40,967 nucleotides of DNA. It comes from Bacteroidota bacterium (GTDB lineage: Bacteria > Bacteroidota > Bacteroidia > NS11-12g > UBA9320). The first letter of the stretch is position 1; every line of letters begins with the position of its first letter. Positions 24,554-32,523 of this stretch are shown in pieces. Under the pieces are notes generated by a model that was given only the letters and a program-made list of their open reading frames with translations, made no database searches and was not told the DNA's origin. The stretch lies in contig NVWV01000014.1 of NCBI GenBank assembly GCA_002746305.1, positions 29,025-69,991 on the forward strand, in the 5' to 3' direction. Position numbers and translations under genes: made by a program.

Positions 24554-25522
24554 TTATTTTTCGTTTTCTACTGTTATATAGTCTCTTTCTCCATATAATT
24601 CTCCGCCTTTTATTTCTCCCTTTTCATAAATTAATTTTATTGGGTCACTAAATGCATAGAATATTGTATCGTGGTAATCAGAATTTACCAAGTCAGTTTT
24701 ATTTGGAAATGATTTATATAAAACCTTATTGTATTTTGGCAACAAATGTTTTATTAAAGCTTTTTCCGCATCCGATGAGATAGTTTTTTCACTTGGCAAA
24801 AGGTAATTTGTCAAGTAATCAGACATTTCTTTTGCACTACTTTCTTTTCCCCATTTTACAATTGTATTACTGTCTTTAATTCTGAACAATAAAATCATTA
24901 TTTCGTTTGAAGGAATATTTTCGTAACTTATAGAATTCTCATTTGTCAAAATCTCTTGAAAAGTTGAATGACTTGATAATCTTTTGCAAATATTCTGTTC
25001 TGTTGATTTTCCTACATATTGAACTTTGAACTCGCAAAAACTACTAAAATCCATAGAAAAGTCAACATTGATATGACCTTTCCAATATTTTTGAAATAAT
25101 TTATCTGGCGAGAACCAAGCCAATAAATTTGATTTTGAGTTGGGTGAATCTTTAGATTTAATTGAAAACGCTTGTGTTCCGTTAAAAGGATAACCGTTCT
25201 TACTTTCTGGTGTATTTTTTCTATCGTGAAGTCTTAATTCAATTATTTGAGTTAAATCTGTTGCGATGTTTTTTTGAGTTAAAGGCAGTTCGCATTTTAT
25301 GATTTTATCATTCTCTTTTTGTAATATCTCGAAATTAAGAACAAACTCTTTGGGAAAACTAAAATTGTTAAAGGTTAACTCTTTTCGTTGTGCAATTATA
25401 TAAATATGGCTATCAAAAAAAATATCTTGAAACTCTTTGTCTTTTATTAATTTATTAAAGTGATAGGCTGACATAGGTGCATAAGCTAATTCAATGTCAT
25501 TTATCAACACTCCTTTTTTCAT
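24554..25522 (-). CDS. Protein with GIY-YIG-like motif
   Basis: A 322-residue protein. Near residue 165 it has FKVQYVGKSTEQNICKRLSS followed by H, which matches the second strand and first helix of a GIY-YIG nuclease (YVGKS, then R-L-x-x-H). The first strand with GIY is not obvious, and the catalytic arginine could be that of KRL. Flanking regions are unassigned. It may be a nuclease or a degenerate relative; no restriction partner is adjacent, though defence genes follow upstream. Confidence 0.5.
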   Translation of the reverse strand: MKKGVLINDIELAYAPMSAYHFNKLIKDKEFQDIFFDSHIYIIAQRKELTFNNFSFPKEFVLNFEILQKENDKIIKCELPLTQKNIATDLTQIIELRLHDRKNTPESKNGYPFNGTQAFSIKSKDSPNSKSNLLAWFSPDKLFQKYWKGHINVDFSMDFSSFCEFKVQYVGKSTEQNICKRLSSHSTFQEILTNENSISYENIPSNEIMILLFRIKDSNTIVKWGKESSAKEMSDYLTNYLLPSEKTISSDAEKALIKHLLPKYNKVLYKSFPNKTDLVNSDYHDTIFYAFSDPIKLIYEKGEIKGGELYGERDYITVENEK

Positions 25523-25538
25523 TTTTTCTAATTATGCC

Positions 25539-25675
25539 CAATGTTCCTGAGGGTAAACTCCGTGGAGGAGCGAAGATAGAGGATCTATCTAAAGTAATGC
25601 TATGGAGTTTAGTCGTTTGTTGTGCGATGTAGCGGAGCGGAGTCGCCAATAAACGGCGTAGCCGCAGGAACATTG
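25539..25675. repeat. Inverted repeat enclosing the type-3 module, copy 2
   Basis: CAATGTTCCTG (25539-25549) and CAGGAACATTG (25665-25675) are a perfect 11-base inverted repeat. Between them lies the second copy of the type-3 repeat (25567-25645) with the palindrome AGATAGA-GGA-TCTATCT. CAATGTTCCTG occurs again at 27681-27691. A 69-codon frame across this region (25589-25798) has no protein character. Confidence 0.6.
25563..25592 (-). promoter_or_regulatory. Promoter, type-3 module
   Basis: The minus strand reads ATCC-TC-TATCTTCG-CTCC with the -7-like element at 25571-25578, 49 nt upstream of the ATG at 25522; the other copy is 47 nt upstream of its gene. Confidence 0.55.
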
Positions 25676-25710
25676 TGACGTTACGGTGGAACGCAGTGCA
25701 GCTATGACGT

Positions 25711-25842
25711 CACAACGGTTTGTGTATGAAGCGTTGGGCATTTCGAAGCACTTCATTTTCAGTTTACCGTAATGTTTATTTATATCTATAAATTTCATTT
25801 AACTAATAGTCGCCCAATGATTTATACACGTTGTTGGCAACT
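25711..25842. repeat. attC-like junction
   Basis: Left arm CACAAC-GGTTT-GTGTATGA (25711-25729) faces right arm TTATACAC-GTT-GTTGGCAAC (25822-25841). Inner bases GTTGGGC (25733-25739) and GCCCAAT (25812-25818) add a second pairing. It lies immediately downstream of the DUF262 gene. Confidence 0.6.
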
Positions 25843-25854
25843 GGCTTTTTTCAT

Positions 25855-27645
25855 TCAGTTCATATAATCGACTTTCCAAATACTTTTTGATAAGTCAAAT
25901 AATAATTCTTGTCTATCGGTTATTGTCGAACTGTTCCAATCGTCATAAGATTTCAATCGTTGATTAATTCTCGTAATTGCTGTATTTGTTCCAACATTTT
26001 CGAGTAATGAAATTGATTTAGTAAGATATATAGATGATTTGGCATATTCGCCAACTTTATGATTGTAAAAATCACTGTTACCAATTGAAGCGTTTATACT
26101 TTTTTCGAGTAAAGTCAGATTCCCAAGTTTTATTTTTACTTCATCATATTCTTCTCCAATTTTTTCTCTTAATCCATTTTCTGGTTTAAATGGAAGTATG
26201 TGTTCAACTTCAATTCCAATCGTAATGTAGTTATCAAGTGTTTGAGGAATGTATGAGCCTAATCTTTGTTGGTCAATGTATTGTGCAATTTTCGCTAAAA
26301 TATATCGCATACGGTATTGTTGTACAGAATGTTGATTTAAAATCAAGAAACTGCTTTTATAGCTATTTTGTTTATCAGTAACTTCAGGTTCGATTTTGTC
26401 TTTAATAAACTGATTTAATTCTTCTTCTGTTTCTATTTTAATTAAATCTTTTGCCCATTTTGAAAAGTTTCTTTCAAATTCTTTTGTTGGTTCTCTTGTT
26501 ATGAAGTAAAAGAAAATCAATGTTTCTATTTGCTTTGCTAAATGGTCAAAAAGTGGTTTTGATAATTTTCGAGCAGCCAAAAGCAAGATTAAATGTTGAC
26601 GAAATGAACCACCGCCTAACTTTTTAATATTATTTAAATAAATGTTTTGACCGTGTTCATCATTTGCATTGAAGAATTTTACAAAAATGTTTGCGTTTTC
26701 AATTAGTAAATCGACAAAATCGAATGGCTTATTTATGTAATTACATTGGGTAGCATTTTCTGGTTTTGTAATCCAATTGTAGATTTCATCTTCTCGAAGT
26801 ATTTCATCTCCTTTTGGACTATTTACATTATAATTTGCCATTATAAAATAACGAAGAAAACGTAAAGGTTTTTCATTGTTTTTATCCAATATCCCAACTA
26901 GTTGTTGCCATTTACTATTCAGTTTTGTAAACTCATCACGTTCAACTTGTCTAAAGATTAGGTTTTTTAACAAATCCATTGGGTTTAGTCCAATTCCCCT
27001 TTCGTTAATAGTTTCAAATATTTTGAGAGCATCATTTATTTCTGGTGTCTCAATCTGAATAAATTTGAGTTTTCTATATAAGTAAACAAAGAATTTTTTT
27101 AGTCGGTCAGACTTTTCTTTTTCAAAATTTTGACTAATAAATACAATTATATTTTCATAGGCATTAAATAGTCGGTCTGCTGAACCTTTTAAATTCGCTG
27201 GTCTGTCGGAAAGTGATGAAATGATTGTTAAAATGTTCGAAGAGTCTTTGTACTGTAATTCTAATTTGAATTTATCAATTGAATCTCCCAAAGCATTAAC
27301 AGTTTTATCCTTAATCATTCGGTCAAGCGTATCTGTGTCTAAATTCCATTCTTTGTAAATGTATTTTAAAGCACAAATTATAAGAAAAAGGGTAGTAGTT
27401 CTTTGTTGACCATCTATTAATTCGAAACAACCGTTTTCATCTTTAAATACTACTGTACTTCCTATAAAGTATTCTTTATTGTGGTTATTGTCAAACTCGT
27501 CAAAAACATCAGTTAATAATTGGGTTACTTGTCTTTCTTCCCAAATATATTCTCTTTGATAATCTGGAACTACATAGAAGTTCTTAAAACAATTTTCTAA
27601 ATCGAGATAATTGAATTGGATTTGAATGTTGTTTTTTTCGCTCAT
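25855..27645 (-). CDS. DUF262/DUF1524 protein (GmrSD-like)
   Basis: A 596-residue protein with the two-domain layout of GmrSD-type enzymes. The N-terminal DUF262 domain has VPDYQREYIW (26-35), FIGSTV (60-65) and IDGQQR (77-82), the nucleotide-binding and hydrolysis motif. The C-terminal DUF1524 domain has the HNH-type motif IEVEHILPF (Glu-His at 481-482) and LGNLTLL (507-513). Such single-chain proteins are type IV restriction enzymes that cut modified phage DNA, and some act in abortive infection. It is adjacent to the PARIS-like genes, consistent with a small defence cluster. The modification recognised is unknown. Confidence 0.9.
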   Translation of the reverse strand: MSEKNNIQIQFNYLDLENCFKNFYVVPDYQREYIWEERQVTQLLTDVFDEFDNNHNKEYFIGSTVVFKDENGCFELIDGQQRTTTLFLIICALKYIYKEWNLDTDTLDRMIKDKTVNALGDSIDKFKLELQYKDSSNILTIISSLSDRPANLKGSADRLFNAYENIIVFISQNFEKEKSDRLKKFFVYLYRKLKFIQIETPEINDALKIFETINERGIGLNPMDLLKNLIFRQVERDEFTKLNSKWQQLVGILDKNNEKPLRFLRYFIMANYNVNSPKGDEILREDEIYNWITKPENATQCNYINKPFDFVDLLIENANIFVKFFNANDEHGQNIYLNNIKKLGGGSFRQHLILLLAARKLSKPLFDHLAKQIETLIFFYFITREPTKEFERNFSKWAKDLIKIETEEELNQFIKDKIEPEVTDKQNSYKSSFLILNQHSVQQYRMRYILAKIAQYIDQQRLGSYIPQTLDNYITIGIEVEHILPFKPENGLREKIGEEYDEVKIKLGNLTLLEKSINASIGNSDFYNHKVGEYAKSSIYLTKSISLLENVGTNTAITRINQRLKSYDDWNSSTITDRQELLFDLSKSIWKVDYMN

Positions 27646-27675
27646 ATTTTGGTTAATTCGGTTTTTTTTCAGCTT

Positions 27676-27870
27676 GTTGCCAATGTTCCTGCGGCTATGC
27701 TTAGTGTGGGATTAAAAGTAAATAAACTTTCGATTTAAGCACTTAGCCAAATCTTTTTATTTTGTTTTATTTTTTCATTTCCAAAGCTAAATTAAAAGAT
27801 TTGGCGGACTTTGAAACATACACTAAACTTTAGGTGAAGCACCTAAACCCGTATTAACTATGGCGATTGA
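27676..27870. repeat. Structured spacer with long hairpin
   Basis: Left end GTTGCCAATGTTCCTGCGG then CTATGC; right end TTAACTATGGCGATTGATAG, containing the stop codon of the next gene. The boxes CAAT and GGCTATG loosely match the right-end bases ATTG and CTATGGC, again in attC-like order. In the middle is a perfect 12-base stem: GCCAAATCTTTT (27746-27757) with AAAAGATTTGGC (27794-27805). Confidence 0.5.
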
Positions 27871-28748
27871 TAGGCCCTGACTGTATTGTATTTTTTTTTC
27901 AATGATTGAAACATATCGTATTGAATTAAAGAAGTTATTTCAATGGATGAAAAAAAGGCTCTTGTAAATGATCTAATATTAAAGGTATATGTGTTTTTTA
28001 TTTTCTTGATAATTAAAAAAAACAATTCAAAAAAATCTTTTCCGTGCATAAATAATCTAGATTCATTTAATTCTGTACTTTTTTCATTCACTCGCTGTAT
28101 TTCTAATTCGAAATCGGCTGCTTTAGCTAAAGCATTATTCTTCGATAGAAACTTTGTTAAAAGATCTGCTTTGTCATATTTTAAATTACCCTTATGATAT
28201 TTAAGTATCTTATCTGGCTGAATTAACTGAAAACTTGAATCTATTTTTGTTCTTGAATAACGAATAGCAAACATATCTGTAAGAATATTCTCTAATGTAT
28301 TAATTACAATACTTGAAGGAAGGGGGAAGTTTTTTAATCCAATTTTTAAAAATTTATTTATACTTTTCGAGTTAAAAAGATACATTTCAAGGTTTGCAAA
28401 GTCTGTGTATTGAATGTATGGATTGTCCACAAAATTATCATTAACTGAATCAAAATCTTTGTCAACAATACAAGTGAAATTTGATAAGTTAGTTTCAATG
28501 TTCGTAGAAATTGTTTCAGCCAAAAAAAGCACCTTTTCTTTATTTGATTTGATTTCGAAATTAGGCACCTCTGAAAAATCAACATTATCGATTGAAATAA
28601 TATTAATGTCGAATACTTGATTCGATTCAAAAAATAATTCAATAATATTTACATCTTCAGGGCCTTCGACAAACAAATCTTTTGTTTCAGGTTCTGCAAA
28701 ATACAGTGCTTCAATCTCACTTAGTTTTCGTTTACAATCTATATCCAT
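27858..28748 (-). CDS. DUF4435 protein, AriB-like
   Basis: A 296-residue protein. The N-terminal part has DLFVEGPEDVNIIELFF (FVEGPED at 26-32), and IVDKDFD (94-100) supplies an Asp-x-Asp pair; together these resemble the glutamate and DxD of a TOPRIM-like nuclease core, as in DUF4435 proteins. The gene follows the AAA ATPase with one base between stop and start, the arrangement of PARIS (AriA ATPase, AriB DUF4435 nuclease), which responds to phage anti-restriction proteins by abortive infection. The C-terminus KKYNTVRAYQSP overlaps the spacer arm. Assignment to PARIS is an inference from domain pair and order. Confidence 0.65.
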   Translation of the reverse strand: MDIDCKRKLSEIEALYFAEPETKDLFVEGPEDVNIIELFFESNQVFDINIISIDNVDFSEVPNFEIKSNKEKVLFLAETISTNIETNLSNFTCIVDKDFDSVNDNFVDNPYIQYTDFANLEMYLFNSKSINKFLKIGLKNFPLPSSIVINTLENILTDMFAIRYSRTKIDSSFQLIQPDKILKYHKGNLKYDKADLLTKFLSKNNALAKAADFELEIQRVNEKSTELNESRLFMHGKDFFELFFLIIKKIKNTYTFNIRSFTRAFFSSIEITSLIQYDMFQSLKKKYNTVRAYQSP

Positions 28749-28749
28749 G

Positions 28750-30056
28750 TTACTCTTCTAGTTTAGCTACATTTTTGGTATTTGGAGCGAGTAATTCAAT
28801 TGAATGAGTGGCTATTATAAATTGGACATAATTATTAGAACTAAACTTTAGTAGTGTTTTTAATAGGTTTCTTTGCCACTTTATATTTAATGATATTTCA
28901 GGTTCATCAATTATAAAAATTGTGGCCTGGTCAGTAGCGGTTATTGTATTAATAAATAGAAGTAATAGTTGTTTTTCTCCGGATGATAGCATTTCTAATT
29001 TTAATTTATCACCTGAATTGTGTCTTATCTCAAAACCTTTAGACAAATTAAAGGACAATGTTTTTTTTGTGTAAAACGAATTAATCGAGACAATAAAGTC
29101 ATTTATTGTCTCGTAAAGATTTTCTAAAGCACTAAATCTAGCTTTGGTACTGTTTATAAATAAATGAAGAATCCCTGGTAGCCTTTCTTTATTTGTTTTA
29201 ATACTTGATATTGATTTTTTAAGGTCAATGAAATCCGTGGGGGAATTAACCCGATTTTTGAAAGTTTAGAACTCTCTTTCTCTAATAATGATAATTCTTT
29301 AATTAAAACAGATAAGAAAGGCACCTTTTCATCTGGTTTATTTATGCTTTTAATTAAGTCGGAATATATACTTACATTATTTGTTTCTCCTGTTTTTGAA
29401 CTTTGAATTACTTGTTTTCTTATCCAATCAATAAATCTTTCAACTGTTAATTCAAGCGAAAGCCTTTTTTCATTTAATTTTTTCTTTGCAAATATCCTTT
29501 CATATTTACTTGATAATTCGAGATGTGAGTTTGATATTTCAAATTCATCACTATTTTCAGTAGAAATTGTACTGTTTAAAGTCTTTCTGTCTTCAGATAA
29601 AAAGTAAATTGAAATATTTAAATCACTTATATATTTAAGGATGGATTTAAACTTAATATCATCCTTCGTACCATCATCTATAGATATACTATGACCATCG
29701 TGTGTTTTTAAAAGTAATTATTTAATAATACGTGAGTTTTTCTTTATATAATATGTGTATGTTCCATAAACGCTTTTTTCTCTCGTAGCCCCTATTTCTA
29801 TACCGTTGGTTAACAAAATTGAAAACTTTTTAAACTTTGTTTGTGCTAACTTTGATTTAAAACCACTTTTATTTTTAGTTGATAGTAAGTAGAAGATAAG
29901 ATTTAACACAGTAGTTTTACCAGACCCGTTATCACCATAGAGTATAAAAAGTTTGTTTAAGTCTTTTTCGTCAGCATTTTTTGGCAAATCATAGTCATAG
30001 TGTCCAAATAACTTTCGAACGACTATTGACTTAATTCCTATTTGTTTATTTTCCAT
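28750..30056 (-). pseudogene. AAA ATPase, AriA-like, broken by a stop and a frameshift
   Basis: About 435 codons in all. The first part (30056-29718) has the Walker A motif GDNGSGKT (41-48) in FILYGDNGSGKTTVLN. The reading frame is ended by TAA at 29718-29720 but continues in the same frame with sensible protein (LLKTHDGHSISIDDGTKDD and onward) down to about 29250. Near the five-G run at 29239-29243 the frame shifts by one, and the last part carries the signature LSSGEKQ, Walker B IFIIDEPEISL and IATHS. So all elements of an ABC/SMC-type ATPase are present but split by a nonsense codon and a frameshift. Either a recent pseudogene or two sequence errors. Confidence 0.75.
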
Positions 30057-30065
30057 ATTATTCTG

Positions 30066-30140
30066 TTTGTGCCTAACACCTAGATATACAAAATTTCCCT
30101 GCTACCCAATCGCAGGCATCCAAAATGAGGATAAATCAGG
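30066..30140 (-). promoter_or_regulatory. Type-2 module at the right end of the array
   Basis: The minus strand reads CCTGATTTATCC, then TCATTTTG (30121-30128, one base from consensus), then GATGCCTGCG. The order of pieces (CTAACACCTAGATATAC, AAAATTTCCCTG, ACCCAATCGCAGGCATCC) parallels the type-2 modules. GCCTAAC at 30071-30077 fits RYYYAAC. It lies 65 nt upstream of the ATPase start and is the last array element seen. Confidence 0.5.
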
Positions 30141-30232
30141 GCCATATTCTAAATTTTTTGTTATCTGGGAGTATCAGGCTTCACTACGAATATATAGAAC
30201 CAAACCCCATTTCCAAAAACCACTCTTTTCCA

Positions 30233-30240
30233 TATCTTCG
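30233..30240 (+). promoter_or_regulatory. Promoter of the DPP III-like gene
   Basis: TATCTTCG, one base from TAnnTTTG, 17 nt before the ATG at 30258. Confidence 0.45.
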
Positions 30241-30257
30241 CCGTCCAACAAAAAATC

Positions 30258-32309
30258 ATGAAAAAAATATCTCTTTTAGTATTTGTTGCTCTAGCGTTTG
30301 TCGCTTGCAACACCACTCCTCAAGAAAGTACTTCTGAAGTAACCGCTGCAGAAGAAAAAGATCCCAATCGTTTTGCTGATCTAAAGATTCTATCCTACGA
30401 TGCTTCAGGCATCGACGATTTAAGTCTTAAGCAAAAAGAATTGGTATACTACCTTTCTCAAGCAGCATTGAGCGGAAGAGAGATTACCTACGCACAAAAC
30501 TACAAGCACAATATCCAGATCAAGAGAACTCTGGAAGAAATTTATAACAACTACAGTGGAGATAAGTCCACAGAGGATTGGGCCAATTTTGAGATATACT
30601 TGAAAAGAGTATGGTTCGCCAACGGTATCCACCACCACTATGCTGAGAAAAAACTAGTGCCCAACATGTCCAAAACGTATTTTGACGAATTGGTAAAGAA
30701 TACAACCGATGCCAACTGGCCAGTATTGGAAGGTGAGAGTGCAGAAGATATGTTTAGTAAACTATCAGAAGTGATTTTTAATCCTTCTGTAGATGCTAAA
30801 AAAGTAATCAAGGACAAAGGAGTAGATAAGGTAGCCCTATCTGCAAACAACTACTACGGAGAAGGAGTAGGAGAGGAAGAAGCAGTAGCACACTATGCAG
30901 CAATGGGAGTTCAAGGAGAAAAAACACCCTTGGAACACGGTTTAAACTCACGTTTGGTAAAACGAGACGGAGAGTTGGTAGACCTCGTATACAAGTCAGG
31001 AGGACTCTACGGTACCGCCATCGACAGAATGATTTTCTGGTTGGAAAAGGCACAAGGTGTAGCAGAAAACGAAGCACAAGGAGAGCACATCAGTATGTTG
31101 ATAGACTATTTCAAAACAGGAGATTTGAAGCAATGGGATAACACCAACATCAAGTGGTTAAACAGCACAGAAGGAGATATAGATTTTATCCTTGGTTTCA
31201 TAGAAGTATATGGAGATGCGATAGGTTATAAAGGAGCATTTGAAAGTGTAATTCAAATCAATGATAAAGAAGCTTCTCAACGTATGGAAGTGCTAAGTGC
31301 TAACGCTCAGTACTTTGAAGACAATAGCTCCATCATGGAGGAACATAAAAAAGAGAAAGTAGTAGGCGTAAGTTATAGAGTAATCAATGCGGCTATGGAA
31401 GCAGGTGATGCTGCTCCAGCTACCCCAATTGGGATAAACCTACCGAACAGTAACTGGATTAGAAGTACACACGGAAGTAAGTCTATCAGTTTGGGTAATA
31501 TCGTAGAGGCTTACAACTCTGCGGGCGGTAGTAGCTCATTGAATGAGTTTTACTTGGATACCAATACCGTAGCTCGAATCAAAGAGCACGGAAAACTATC
31601 GAGCAAAATGCACACTGCAATGCACGAAGTAATAGGCCACGCATCTGGTAAGATAAACGAGGGAATAGGTACTCCTAAGGAGACGTTGAAAAACTACAGT
31701 AACACCTTGGAAGAAGCAAGAGCTGACTTGGTAGCTTTATACTACATCTACGATGATAAATTGGTAGAGTTGGGTCTTATGCCTAGCTTAGAAGTAGGAA
31801 TGGCTGAATTTGATAGCTATATCGCAAATGGGATGATGCTTCAATTGAGAAGACTAGACGAAGGTGAAAATATAGAAGAAGATCATATGCGAAACCGCCA
31901 GTTGAATGCGAGTTGGGCATATGAAAAAGGTCTTGAAGACAATGTGATAGAAAAGAAGGTAGTAGACGGTAAAACATATTTTGTGGTAAACGACTACGCT
32001 AAGTTGAGAATAATCTTTGGTGAGTTGTTGAGAGAAATTCAACGCATCAAGTCTGAAGGTGATTACCAAGCGGCTGAAGCTCTTGTAGAAGGTTACGGAG
32101 TAAAAGTAGACGCGGCATTGCACAAAGAAGTGGTACAGCGTTACGAAAGCTTAAAATTAGCTCCGTATAGTGGCTTTGTACAGCCTAGACTAACTGCTGA
32201 GTTTGATGCAGATGGTAATTTTACTGATTTGAAGGTAAGCGACGAAGGATACGTAGAGCAAATGTTACGTTTTGCAAAAGAGTATGCTTTTGTGAATCCG
32301 GGAGAGTGA
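30258..32309 (+). CDS. Dipeptidyl peptidase III-like lipoprotein (M49)
   Basis: A 683-residue zinc peptidase. It starts with a lipoprotein signal (MKKISLLVFVALAFVAC, Cys17), so it is exported and lipid-anchored. The family-defining HEXXGH is HEVIGH at 456-461, and the third-ligand motif appears as EEARAD (485-490), where the usual form is EECRA(E/D). DPP III enzymes release dipeptides from the N-terminus of short peptides. The gene stands alone with its own promoter and begins the ordinary chromosomal region to the right of the array; a DPP III next to Ung is unremarkable. Confidence 0.95.
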   Translation: MKKISLLVFVALAFVACNTTPQESTSEVTAAEEKDPNRFADLKILSYDASGIDDLSLKQKELVYYLSQAALSGREITYAQNYKHNIQIKRTLEEIYNNYSGDKSTEDWANFEIYLKRVWFANGIHHHYAEKKLVPNMSKTYFDELVKNTTDANWPVLEGESAEDMFSKLSEVIFNPSVDAKKVIKDKGVDKVALSANNYYGEGVGEEEAVAHYAAMGVQGEKTPLEHGLNSRLVKRDGELVDLVYKSGGLYGTAIDRMIFWLEKAQGVAENEAQGEHISMLIDYFKTGDLKQWDNTNIKWLNSTEGDIDFILGFIEVYGDAIGYKGAFESVIQINDKEASQRMEVLSANAQYFEDNSSIMEEHKKEKVVGVSYRVINAAMEAGDAAPATPIGINLPNSNWIRSTHGSKSISLGNIVEAYNSAGGSSSLNEFYLDTNTVARIKEHGKLSSKMHTAMHEVIGHASGKINEGIGTPKETLKNYSNTLEEARADLVALYYIYDDKLVELGLMPSLEVGMAEFDSYIANGMMLQLRRLDEGENIEEDHMRNRQLNASWAYEKGLEDNVIEKKVVDGKTYFVVNDYAKLRIIFGELLREIQRIKSEGDYQAAEALVEGYGVKVDAALHKEVVQRYESLKLAPYSGFVQPRLTAEFDADGNFTDLKVSDEGYVEQMLRFAKEYAFVNPGE

Positions 32310-32405
32310 TTAAGGGTTAATGTTTAATGTTTAATGTTTAATTGTTAATTGTTAATGTTTAATTGTTAATTGTTAATGATTAATTGTTAATGATTAATTG
32401 TTAAG
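32310..32405. repeat. AT-rich tandem repeat
   Basis: A run of short units built from TTAATTGTTAATG and TTTAATGTTTAATG variants, about 95 nt, immediately after the stop codon of the peptidase. The same kind of unit appears at 40731-40763. It has palindromic pieces such as TTAATTGTTAA. No protein character. Confidence 0.8.
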
Positions 32406-32449
32406 GGTTAGAAAGTAGTGAGTTTTTGGGTGCCTAGTGGCTTTGTTGC

Positions 32450-32516
32450 TTAGTCTCAACAACTGGCTTCTAACTTCTAACAACTGACCTCTGACTTCTA
32501 ACAGCTGACTTCTAGA
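32450..32516. repeat. TCTAACTTCTGACTTC-type repeat
   Basis: CTTCTAACTTCTAAC, AACTGACCTCTGACTTC and CAGCTGACTTCTAG form a degenerate tandem repeat. It is the reverse complement of the GGTCAGAAGTC units at 40851-40967, and in both places follows the AT-rich repeat after a short gap. Confidence 0.7.
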
Positions 32517-32523
32517 ATAAACA

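Noticed and set aside
25589..25798. 69-codon minus-strand frame between the GIY-YIG-like and DUF262 genes
   Set aside because: It lies wholly in repeat-derived spacer (type-3 repeat and attC-like arm), and its amino acids follow from the repeat.
1102..30060. Integrase, transposase or phage genes that would explain the array
   Set aside because: All long frames were read; none has tyrosine or serine recombinase, DDE or phage structural features, so the mobilising enzyme is not in this window.
1102..30060. Spacers as ordinary MITEs from an insertion sequence
   Set aside because: Arms vary between sites while keeping the box layout, no target-site duplications were seen, and arms enter coding ends; MITE copies would be more uniform. 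Not fully excluded.
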